Below, piece after piece: positions 1 through 5,609 of a stretch of 9,313 bases of DNA. Source of the stretch: Phytoactinopolyspora endophytica (lineage in GTDB: Bacteria > Actinomycetota > Actinomycetes > Jiangellales > Jiangellaceae); NCBI RefSeq assembly GCF_004138495.1, contig NZ_ML142855.1, positions 326,221-335,533 on the forward strand. The letters are read 5' to 3'. Under the pieces are notes generated by a model. That model saw nothing but the letters and a program-made list of their open reading frames with translations. It had not been told where the DNA came from and searched no databases. The number at the start of each line of letters is the position of its first letter. Within the stretch, counting starts at the first letter, position 1. Made by a program: the position numbers and the translations under genes.

Positions 1-773
1 CGACGACTTGGACCGATCACGACTGGCATTTCCTGCGTGGCGAGCCCTACGAGCCCCCGATGCAGATGGCACTGGAGGAGATACTGGCCGAACAGGTCGG
101 CGCGGGGGAGCGGCCGCCGACGTTGCGGGTGTGGGAGTGGGCGTCGAACGCGGTCATCATCGGCAGCTTCCAATCGGTGCGGAATGAGGTCGACCTCGAC
201 GGGGCGGCTAAGCACGACGTCACGGTGGTCCGGCGGATCAGCGGCGGCGGCGCGATGTTCGTCGAGCCCGGCAACACGATCACGTACTCGCTGTACGTGC
301 CGGAGTCGCTGGTGTCTGGGCTGTCGTTCGTTGACTCCTATGCATTCCTGGACGAGTGGGTCGTGGGCGCACTGAACGAGCTCGGCATCGAGGCGACGTA
401 CCAGCCGATCAACGACATCACCTCCCCGGCTGGAAAGATCGCCGGCGCGGCACAGAAGCGGCTGGCCGGCGGCGTTGTGCTACACCACACCACCATGGCC
501 TACGACATCGACGCTGCGAAGATGCTCGAGGTGCTTCGGATCGGCCGTGAGAAGCTCTCGGACAAGGGCACGAAGAGCGCGATCAAGCGGGTGGATCCGC
601 TGCGCAGCCAGACCGGCCTGGCACGGGCCGATGTCATCGACCGCATGGTCGGCACGTTCCGGTCCCGGTATGGCCTTGAGGACAGCTCGCTGGACGAGCG
701 GACGCTCGAGCTGGCCCGCGAGCGTGTCACCGCCAAGTTCGGCACGGAGGACTGGCTGCACCGCGTTCCATGA
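1..773 (+). CDS. Lipoate-protein ligase A family protein, 5' partial
   Basis: Likely attaches lipoate or octanoate to lysines of lipoyl domains (2-oxoacid dehydrogenases, glycine cleavage H protein) in the cytoplasm. The frame is open from base 3 to the TGA at 771-773. An ATG at 60 exists, but the residues before it (DWHFLRGEPYEPP) match the usual family N-terminus leading into MQMALEE, so I think the gene starts upstream of the window. Counting from that ATG, the visible family motifs are an IIGSFQ segment (33-38), the RRISGGGA ligand-binding loop (58-65), NDITSPAGKIAGAAQ with the probable catalytic Lys126, and VLHHTTMAYD (140-149). The family also includes octanoyltransferases (LipM/LipL type), so ligase versus transferase is not settled. 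No gene follows on the same strand; the next features are minus-strand remnants. Family assignment is firm, exact substrate is not. Confidence 0.87.
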   Translation, partial: TTWTDHDWHFLRGEPYEPPMQMALEEILAEQVGAGERPPTLRVWEWASNAVIIGSFQSVRNEVDLDGAAKHDVTVVRRISGGGAMFVEPGNTITYSLYVPESLVSGLSFVDSYAFLDEWVVGALNELGIEATYQPINDITSPAGKIAGAAQKRLAGGVVLHHTTMAYDIDAAKMLEVLRIGREKLSDKGTKSAIKRVDPLRSQTGLARADVIDRMVGTFRSRYGLEDSSLDERTLELARERVTAKFGTEDWLHRVP

Positions 774-787
774 GAGGCGCCAACCGA

Positions 788-955
788 TCACAGGACCAAA
801 GGCGCACTGAGGGCACGTATGTCATGCAACTGCGCGAACTCAAGATGGCCCAGCTGCTGCCGCTCACTGTCACGGATACTCTCGGCTACGTCTGCGGGTG
901 AGCTGATTTTGCCGATGGCTTGTTTGATCGCCACCTCCCAGATCACGGCTTGTGA
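788..955 (-). pseudogene. Chimeric remnant: VapC-like PIN toxin fragment joined to AAA-ATPase fragment
   Basis: Reading minus from 955 gives SQAVIWEVAIKQAIGKISSP and a following ADVAESIRDS (866-955). This is the central stretch of PIN-domain toxins of the WEIAIK...GKL type (VapC-like ribonucleases). The N-terminal catalytic Asp region and the C-terminal HRDPFDR and TRD regions are absent. The same frame then runs into EFAQLHDIRAL (809-841), nearly identical to EFAQLRDVRAL of the ATPase at 1749-3024. At DNA level 812-845 matches 2364-2397 at 30 of 34 bases. The frame ends with TGA at 788-790. It remains open upstream into the acetyltransferase gene, but there it is only a shadow. I interpret a dead recombination product of a PIN toxin gene and a second ATPase copy. 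PIN identification rests on about 30 residues. Confidence 0.55.
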
Positions 956-992
956 GCAAAGAGGGCGAGATGCCCGTCCCGGATGAACAGCG

Positions 993-1481
993 TCACAGCA
1001 ACGACTTCCCCATGACCGTGCAGGTCGTCTCGTATCGCGTGACCTCACCATCGGGACCTTCGCTGTCCCACGACTCTCGCTTCCGGCCGTGACCGACGTA
1101 ACCGAGTCGCTCGTATAGTGCACGTGCGCGAGGGTTGGTCTCCTCGACGCTCAACTCCGCGCGGTGCAGCCCTCTCGCCAGAATGCGCTGCTCGGCTGCG
1201 CGAATCAGGATGGTTCCGATACCGCATGACTGCAGCGCAGGGTGTACCACCAGTTGCCACAGCGTCCCCGCACCCGGGTTCACCTGATAGTCGACCCCGC
1301 CGATAGCCACCGGCACATCGGACGGAGGACACGCGGCCAGATAATCCACCTCACCTCGTCGGGCGCGTTCCAACTCCTTGGCGACCTGTTTAAGGTGCAG
1401 ATCTGTACCAGCCCACGAACACCACTTCAGATCCTCGATGGTCAGGTCACGCACCGACATCTTTGCGACGATCTCGGCCAT
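993..1481 (-). CDS. GNAT-family N-acetyltransferase
   Basis: Probably transfers an acetyl group from acetyl-CoA to an amine; the substrate cannot be read from the sequence. The protein is 162 residues, normal for a single GNAT domain. Motif A is clear: LWQLVVHPALQSCGIGTILI (residues 74-93), with Q84-S-C-G-I-G89 as the pyrophosphate-binding loop. Motif B follows (AELSVEETNPRARALYERLG, 108-127), with the usual N-x-x-A-x-x-L-Y-x-x-L-G pattern. The ATG at 1481 is supported by a GGGAGG ribosome-binding site (complement of 1491-1496) 9 bases upstream, which favours it over the internal Met8. It sits alone between ATPase and PIN remnants, with a 267-base gap to the upstream ATPase, so an operon is unlikely. 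It appears intact and may be cargo of the eroded patch. Confidence 0.82.
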   Translation of the reverse strand: MAEIVAKMSVRDLTIEDLKWCSWAGTDLHLKQVAKELERARRGEVDYLAACPPSDVPVAIGGVDYQVNPGAGTLWQLVVHPALQSCGIGTILIRAAEQRILARGLHRAELSVEETNPRARALYERLGYVGHGRKRESWDSEGPDGEVTRYETTCTVMGKSLL

Positions 1482-1748
1482 CCCACAGCACCTCCCACCA
1501 CGCCACCCTGCGCGTCATCCCGAAACACCGCAAACAGATTTCTGAGGCCCTGGGCTCGAGCACACAGGCAGGCCGGCATGCCGGTCGCAGACTGGCTGCG
1601 GCTGCACGTCCCTAGAAGAAAGCGCCCTCGCGCTGGATTCCGTTCGGTGGTGGTTCCCCGCGGAAGTCGTGAGCCCGGCAGCTCGCCCGGATTAGGTGAG
1701 TCGGCCGGGCGTTGCGCTATCGATCGCCTGGTCACAGTTCAGCAATGA
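1482..1748. other. Intergenic gap between ATPase and acetyltransferase genes
   Basis: I see no convincing gene in these 267 bases. Open frames on both strands give low-complexity Arg/Pro-rich peptides without a recognisable domain, as expected for GC-rich non-coding DNA. Two structures stand out: a 12-bp perfect palindrome CCGGCATGCCGG at 1573-1584, and the hairpin at 1673-1710 described separately. The acetyltransferase promoter should lie here, read on the minus strand. I could not identify convincing -10/-35 elements. Confidence 0.5.
1673..1710 (-). terminator. Two-tier hairpin downstream of the ATPase gene
   Basis: GCCCGGC (1673-1679) pairs with GCCGGGC (1704-1710). After a small internal bulge, CTCGCC (1682-1687) pairs with GGTGAG (1695-1700, one G-U pair), closing a 7-base loop. 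The hairpin lies 39-76 bases past the ATPase stop on the minus strand. No T-run follows, so this would be a GC-rich terminator without U-tract, of the kind proposed for actinobacteria. The fold is seen; the function is inferred. Confidence 0.42.
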
Positions 1749-3024
1749 TCAGCTGGGCAACTCGGCGTGGTCCCACAGCGCGGACACTGGCAAGAGTTGG
1801 ATTCTGTCGCCCAGGGAGTACGTGTGCTGACCCAGATAGAGGACGATGCCGGCGGCAAACCTGTCACCGATCTTGTCCCGCAGCCAGCGTAGGTGACGGT
1901 CCGCGTCCTGCCTGGGCGAAGCTGACGCTTTGACTTCGATGGCGACTACCATGCCGTCTGGTCCTTCACACAGGAAGTCGATCTCTCGCCCGTCGCGATC
2001 GCGCAGGTGATAGATGTCGAAAGCATCGCCGGTGCGTGCCTGGGCTTTCATGAGCTCGGTGTAGACCAGTGTCTCGACCAAACCACCGAGCGCGGCGTGA
2101 CCTGGACGACGAAGGGACTCCTCGGTCACTCGCAGTAGGTGCGCCGCGAGGCCGGTGTCTGTCATGAACACTTTGGCGGTCTTGGTGATTCGAGACGTCA
2201 AGTTGGTTGACCACGCCGGCACCGTTGCGGTGAGGAACACCATCTCCAGATACGACAGGTATGTGCGCACGCTATGGATCGACGTCCCAAGCCCGTGGGC
2301 GAGATCGTCGAGTACGAGCAGACCGCCTGATCGAGCAGCAACCAACCCCAGCAGGCGCACCAAGGCGCGTACGTCACGCAACTGCGCGAACTCACGAACG
2401 TCACGCGAGGTCACAGTCCGCACGTAGGCGTTGAACCAGCTTCGTCGCAGACGCGCCGAGGTGATCGGCATAATCTCCGGGTAGCTGCCCTGACAGATCA
2501 GCCTCAGGTAATCGTCCCGCGACCAGGATGACCGTGGCCCCAGCAGGTCGTCGACCTCGCCGAACACGTGGTCGAGAAAGTTCGAGCGGATGTTGCCAGT
2601 TCGTTCCGCCATGCTCAGCGGCCACAGATCGACGAACACCGCGCCCAGCCAACGACTCAGACAGCTTCGGAACGCTGAGAAACCGTGTGGAGCCGGACAG
2701 GATGAACTGTCCAGGCTTACGCGATGTGTCGACGACCTGCTTCACAGCGCGTACCAGGCGGTCGCCCCCAAGCTGTACTTCGTCGATGATCAGCGGTCGT
2801 TCGCCGATGTTGACGAACGACTCCGGGTCGTTCTCCGCCGTCTCCAGGGTGGGCGATGAATCCAAGGTTCGATACTCGCCTCCATGGGCGCGTTTGTAGA
2901 GCTCCAGCAGGGTGGTCTTACCCGCCTGGCGAGGACCGTTGACGATGGCGATACGGAAGGATCTAACCAGCTCAGCGAGCTGCTCTGACGCCGAACGTGG
3001 AACTAGATCATCCTGCCATGTCAT
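1749..3024 (-). pseudogene. AAA ATPase with C-terminal DUF4143 domain, split by a frameshift
   Basis: Two overlapping minus-strand frames make one family protein of about 425 residues. The first (3024 down to about 2640) carries Walker A GPRQAGKT (30-37), Walker B PLIIDE (77-82), a sensor stretch GQFILSGSTRF (105-115) and SESLAGR (122-128). At that point the frame drifts, while the next frame resumes with VFVDLWPLSMAE from 2639, exactly the family continuation. It runs through the DUF4143 region to REIDFLCEGPDG and VAIEVKAS near the C-terminus, a nuclease-like acidic/E-V-K pattern, ending at 1749. Cellular role is unknown for this family; members are often found with accessory DNA and toxin genes. 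The ATG at 3024 lacks a clear ribosome-binding site and sits 7 bases from the repeat array. Repairing the frame needs two bases restored (or one removed) near 2640. It could be a sequencing error or two truncated proteins. Confidence 0.85.
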
Positions 3025-3033
3025 GATCGTGTC

Positions 3034-3134
3034 AGATCTGCCGAGGACTTAACTTCAGATCTGCCGAGGCTCTAACTTCAAATCTGCCGACTTTGCTTTT
3101 AGATCTGCCGCGCCTCCTGCTTCTTGATCTGCCG
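3034..3134 (-). repeat. Five-unit degenerate direct repeat array upstream of the ATPase
   Basis: The core CGGCAGATC (minus strand; GATCTGCCG on plus) occurs at 3035-3043, 3058-3066, 3081-3089 (one mismatch), 3102-3110 and 3126-3134. Starts are spaced 23, 23, 21 and 24 bases. The two units nearest the gene are best conserved over about 23 bases, extending into TGAAGTTA(G/A)..CCT on the minus strand; distal units keep mainly the core. Spacings are not multiples of three, and the frame upstream of the ATPase start meets a stop at 3049-3051, so the array is not coding. It ends 10 bases before the ATPase ATG, placing it over the expected promoter/leader. The simplest reading is an operator or iteron-like binding array for the ATPase or a partner; this is inference. 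Confidence 0.8.
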
Positions 3135-3202
3135 CGCATTTTCAGTCGCGTCGACAGCGCTGACGTGCTGTCCCAACCCCTGAGGACGCGCACGGTGCAA
3201 CT

Positions 3203-3271
3203 TCAGGCTTTCAGGACGGCGACGTCATATTGATGGATCTTGCCGTCGCGGGTCACAAGGGTGGGCGGCAT
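3203..3271 (-). pseudogene. C-terminal tail of a PIN-domain (VapC-like) toxin
   Basis: A 22-codon minus-strand frame reads MPPTLVTRDGKIHQYDVAVL then KA and a stop (3203-3205). LVTRD-x-x-I-x-x-Y-x-V-x-x-L is the typical last strand-helix of PIN toxins, where the Asp of TRD is one of the metal-binding acidic residues. Everything N-terminal is missing: its first ATG directly abuts the TGA (3272-3274) of the gene upstream. It is too short for a functional nuclease. It could be a translated leftover through stop-start coupling, but more likely it is a scar of recombination at this junction. Identification relies on about 20 residues. Confidence 0.5.
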
Positions 3272-4159
3272 TCATGCAGCCTCCGTATGTTTACGCAGAA
3301 GTCGCTCACACTCGGCGATGAGTCGCGCCCGTAGAGGGGTGGTGCGCTCGGCGAACGTCTTCTGCGCGGCGGCGTACTGCGCCTTGCCGTCGCGGGTCTC
3401 GATCGGGATCGGCTCGTAACCCAGACTGCGCAGGTCGTATGGCGAAGCCCGCATGTCCAGCTCGCGGATCTCCCGTGCCAGGTTGAACGCCTCTAGGGTC
3501 AATTCGCTCGGGACCAGCGGCGCGAGCTTGTAGGCCCATTTGTAGAGATCCATATTTCCGTGCAGGCATCCCGGCTGCTCCAGCTGCGGCTGCTGCTCAC
3601 GGGTGGGTTGCATTGCGTTCCGCGGGCGGGCGTCGTCGGTGAAGAACCTGAACGCGTCGAAATGCGAGCACCGGATCTGGTGGGACTCGACCACGTCGTC
3701 GGTTCCGTCGTGGCCGAGCCTTAGTGGCCAGCTCTCGTGGCGGGGCTGGCCCGGCTTGGTGCGGTAGACCATCGCCCATTCATGCAGCCCGAAGCATCCG
3801 GTGAAGGCGGGCCGGGATGCGGTGGCCTTCAGCAGATCACGCACCCACGAGATGGTCGACGCGCGTCGCTGTATGAACTCCGGGTCCACGGCGACCGACG
3901 TCGATTCTGCTGGCATCCGTCGGTATCCACGCCAGCCGACGTGCGGCGGATCGCCCAGGAGAGCGACGCCGATGCCTGGATGCCAGCGTCGCAGATGGGA
4001 GGGCCGGAAGCTGTAGTACGTGAAGAGGAAGTCTTCCACGGGGTGCTGGTGCCCGGCGTCCTGGCGAGCGAGATGCCCAGCGACGACGTCGTCCACGCGC
4101 TGTTCGTGGACGGCCATGTGCTGACGCCACTCCTGCTCGTCCATGTACTCCACGTCCAC
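3272..4159 (-). CDS. Conserved actinobacterial protein usually labelled 3-methyladenine DNA glycosylase
   Basis: The 295-residue protein matches, from memory, a conserved actinobacterial family annotated as 3-methyladenine DNA glycosylase. I know of no biochemical proof for it, so a base-excision-repair role is only suggestive. Conserved blocks visible are HPVEDFLFTYYSFRPSHLRR with WHPG after it (39-62), CFGLHEWAMVYR (122-133), CSHFDAFRFFT (164-174), LEQPGCLHGNMDLYKWAYKL (193-212) and DMRASPYDLRSLGYEP (235-250). The many His/Cys/Asp residues could form a metal or catalytic site. The GTG at 4157-4159 is the outermost usable start; ATG at 4144 (MDEQEW) is an alternative, and neither has a clear ribosome-binding site. 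It is divergent from the membrane-protein gene, and its stop abuts the PIN remnant. Confidence 0.78.
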   Translation of the reverse strand: MDVEYMDEQEWRQHMAVHEQRVDDVVAGHLARQDAGHQHPVEDFLFTYYSFRPSHLRRWHPGIGVALLGDPPHVGWRGYRRMPAESTSVAVDPEFIQRRASTISWVRDLLKATASRPAFTGCFGLHEWAMVYRTKPGQPRHESWPLRLGHDGTDDVVESHQIRCSHFDAFRFFTDDARPRNAMQPTREQQPQLEQPGCLHGNMDLYKWAYKLAPLVPSELTLEAFNLAREIRELDMRASPYDLRSLGYEPIPIETRDGKAQYAAAQKTFAERTTPLRARLIAECERLLRKHTEAA

Positions 4160-4248
4160 CAGCGTAAGAGACCAAGTTTCACTAGCATGGATCCGTGGAC
4201 CTCCCGGGTCGTGGTGGCGACGAGCGGACGGGCGCCGAAGAGGGCGGT

Positions 4249-4254
4249 GAGGAG
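4249..4254 (+). promoter_or_regulatory. Ribosome-binding site supporting a GTG start at 4261
   Basis: GAGGAG lies 6 bases before the GTG at 4261, whereas the longer candidate start (GTG at 4195) has no such motif. It therefore decides the start of the small membrane protein. It also leaves about 100 bases between the divergent gene starts for promoters. Confidence 0.55.
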
Positions 4255-4260
4255 CCGCTG

Positions 4261-4683
4261 GTGCGTTCGGTGCTGGCCGTCCTCGGGCTTGTTGTCGTCG
4301 TCTGGATGGCCAAGGCGGTCATCGTCGTGGTGACGTTCGTCGGCTCGGGGCTGCTCGGATACGCGGTGGCTGAGACGGTCGGCGTGATGGTCGCGGTGAC
4401 GGCTGGTGCGGTGCTCGTCCTAGCGGCGTGCTACGCCGTGGTCACGAGGACGCCCGAGACCGCGACCGCCAGACACGAAATCTGCGGGCAGTCGATGATC
4501 TGGATCAGCTGTAGCTGGGTGATTGTCATGGGATGGTTGCTGGGGGAGCGGATATCGGGCACCGCGGCTGTGATCGGCCTGCTGACGGCGGTGTTCGTCG
4601 TCGCGCTGGTAGGGCTCGTCGTCGCCTCTCAGCTTGAAGGTGACCTGGTGACGACGTTGCGGCGCCGCACTGCGCAGAAGTGA
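4261..4683 (+). CDS. Small multi-pass membrane protein of unknown function
   Basis: I do not recognise a family. From the GTG at 4261 the protein is 140 residues and begins straight into a hydrophobic stretch (3-36, one long or two short helices). Further membrane segments follow at about 39-62, 78-95 and 101-123, giving roughly four or five helices. A short basic tail, TLRRRTAQK, should face the cytoplasm. Between helices lies a polar loop (63-77) with HEICGQ. An upstream in-frame GTG at 4195 would add 22 acidic, Gly-rich residues, but the GAGGAG site favours 4261. It is divergent from the glycosylase-labelled gene and closed by a hairpin directly after its stop, so it is probably a single-gene unit. 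The hydrophobic pattern is clear; any role would be guesswork. Confidence 0.68.
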   Translation: MRSVLAVLGLVVVVWMAKAVIVVVTFVGSGLLGYAVAETVGVMVAVTAGAVLVLAACYAVVTRTPETATARHEICGQSMIWISCSWVIVMGWLLGERISGTAAVIGLLTAVFVVALVGLVVASQLEGDLVTTLRRRTAQK

Positions 4684-4701
4684 CGCGAGCACACACTCGC
4701 G
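4684..4701 (+). terminator. GC-rich hairpin directly after the membrane-protein stop codon
   Basis: CGCGAG (4684-4689) and CTCGCG (4696-4701) form a perfect 6-bp stem around a 6-base CACACA loop, beginning at the base after the TGA. No T-run follows. It probably separates this transcript from the FAH-family gene 46 bases on. Confidence 0.45.
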
Positions 4702-4733
4702 GTGGACCGGTTCGGCGTCGCGGGTCCCGGCGA

Positions 4734-4739
4734 GATAAC
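4734..4739 (+). promoter_or_regulatory. Candidate -10 element for a leaderless FAH-family transcript
   Basis: GATAAC resembles a -10 hexamer and ends 8 bases before the GTG at 4748. No ribosome-binding site precedes that GTG. Together these suggest transcription starting at or next to the start codon (leaderless mRNA, common in actinobacteria). No convincing -35 box is visible. Confidence 0.3.
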
Positions 4740-4747
4740 CTCCGTGC

Positions 4748-5530
4748 GTGCGTATTGCAAGGTTCACTACAGGTGACGATCCCCGTTTCGGTGCGGTCGG
4801 TGAAGATGAGGACGGCCAGACGGTGCTAGCCGTTCTGGAGGGCGATCCGCTCTACAAGCCGGTGCAGCTGACCGGCGAGAAGCTGGCCCTCGAAGACGTG
4901 CGACTACTGGCGCCGGTGATTCCGCGGAGCAAAGTGATCGGGGTCGGCCGGAACTATGTCGAGCACGCGTCCGAGCTGGGCAACGACGTCCCGGAGGAAC
5001 CGCTGCTGTTCCTCAAACCCAACACGTCGGTGATCGGCCCTGACGATCCGATCGTGCTGCCGAAACACTCGGACGAGGTTCACCATGAGGCGGAGCTGGC
5101 CGTCATCATCGGGCGCATCGCCAAGGATCTGCCGGCCGAGCGTGTCACCGAGGTCGTGCTCGGCTACACGTGTTCCAACGATGTGACGGCACGGGATCTG
5201 CAACGCAAGGACAACCAGTGGGCTCGGGCCAAGGGGTTCGACTCATCCTGTCCGCTCGGGCCGTGGATCGAGACGGACCTGGACCCGGGGGATCTCGCAG
5301 TTCGCTGCCTGGTCAACGGTGAGCAGCGGCAGGACGGCCGGACGTCGCAGATGGTGTTCGACGTCGCCGCGCTTGTGTCGTACATCAGCCATGCGTTCAC
5401 GCTGCTTCCCGGCGACGTGATCCTCACTGGAACACCCGCCGGCGTCGGGCCGATCGAGGTCGGTGACCACGTCGTCGTCTCCATCGAGAACATCGGTGTG
5501 CTGGCCAACCAGGTCGTGGCCGACGAGTGA
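4748..5530 (+). CDS. Fumarylacetoacetate hydrolase (FAH) family protein
   Basis: A cytoplasmic metal-dependent enzyme that cleaves or isomerises beta-diketo acids or decarboxylates oxaloacetate-like substrates; the substrate cannot be told from sequence. At 260 residues it is the short FAH form: an N-terminal cap (about 1-58), then the catalytic domain. Visible signatures are KVIGVGRNYVEHASELG (62-78), LLFLKPNTSVIGP (86-98), HHEAELAVIIG (112-122) with metal-ligand Glu114 and Glu116, SNDVTARDLQRKD (143-155) with ligand Asp145, and LTGTPAGVGP (226-235). GTG at 4748 is the start; there is no Shine-Dalgarno site, perhaps because the message is leaderless. It lies 79 bases upstream of gltX on the same strand. 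I recall the same pairing in Mycobacterium tuberculosis (Rv2993c-gltS); the functional link to tRNA charging is not obvious. Confidence 0.88.
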   Translation: MRIARFTTGDDPRFGAVGEDEDGQTVLAVLEGDPLYKPVQLTGEKLALEDVRLLAPVIPRSKVIGVGRNYVEHASELGNDVPEEPLLFLKPNTSVIGPDDPIVLPKHSDEVHHEAELAVIIGRIAKDLPAERVTEVVLGYTCSNDVTARDLQRKDNQWARAKGFDSSCPLGPWIETDLDPGDLAVRCLVNGEQRQDGRTSQMVFDVAALVSYISHAFTLLPGDVILTGTPAGVGPIEVGDHVVVSIENIGVLANQVVADE

Positions 5531-5596
5531 GCTCGTCTGTGCGTGGTTGAGTCGGTGTCCGCGTAGCATCGTGTGAGTTGTGAGCTATCGAAACAT

Positions 5597-5603
5597 GAGG
5601 GTG
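5597..5603 (+). promoter_or_regulatory. Ribosome-binding site choosing the gltX start at 5610
   Basis: GAGGGTG (5597-5603) places the Shine-Dalgarno core GAGGG 8 bases before the GTG at 5610. The in-frame GTG at 5580 and ATG at 5595 lack comparable motifs, and the ATG at 5595 overlaps this site. Confidence 0.55.
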
Positions 5604-5609
5604 ATTCCT

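Noticed and set aside
777..805. GCGCC/GGCGC inverted repeat as an lplA-like terminator
   Set aside because: Only 5 bp with a 19-base loop; expected by chance in DNA this GC-rich.
1442..1735. 97-residue minus-strand open frame upstream of the GNAT gene
   Set aside because: Overlaps the GNAT start, has Arg/Pro-rich composition typical of GC-rich non-coding DNA and no recognisable motif.
3034..3134. CRISPR array
   Set aside because: Cores are only 9 bases, spacings 12-15 bases and partly conserved between units; no cas genes are present. It fits an operator or iteron array better.
3737..4333. 198-residue plus-strand open frame antisense to the glycosylase-labelled gene
   Set aside because: The minus-strand frame has strong conserved family blocks; the plus frame has none.
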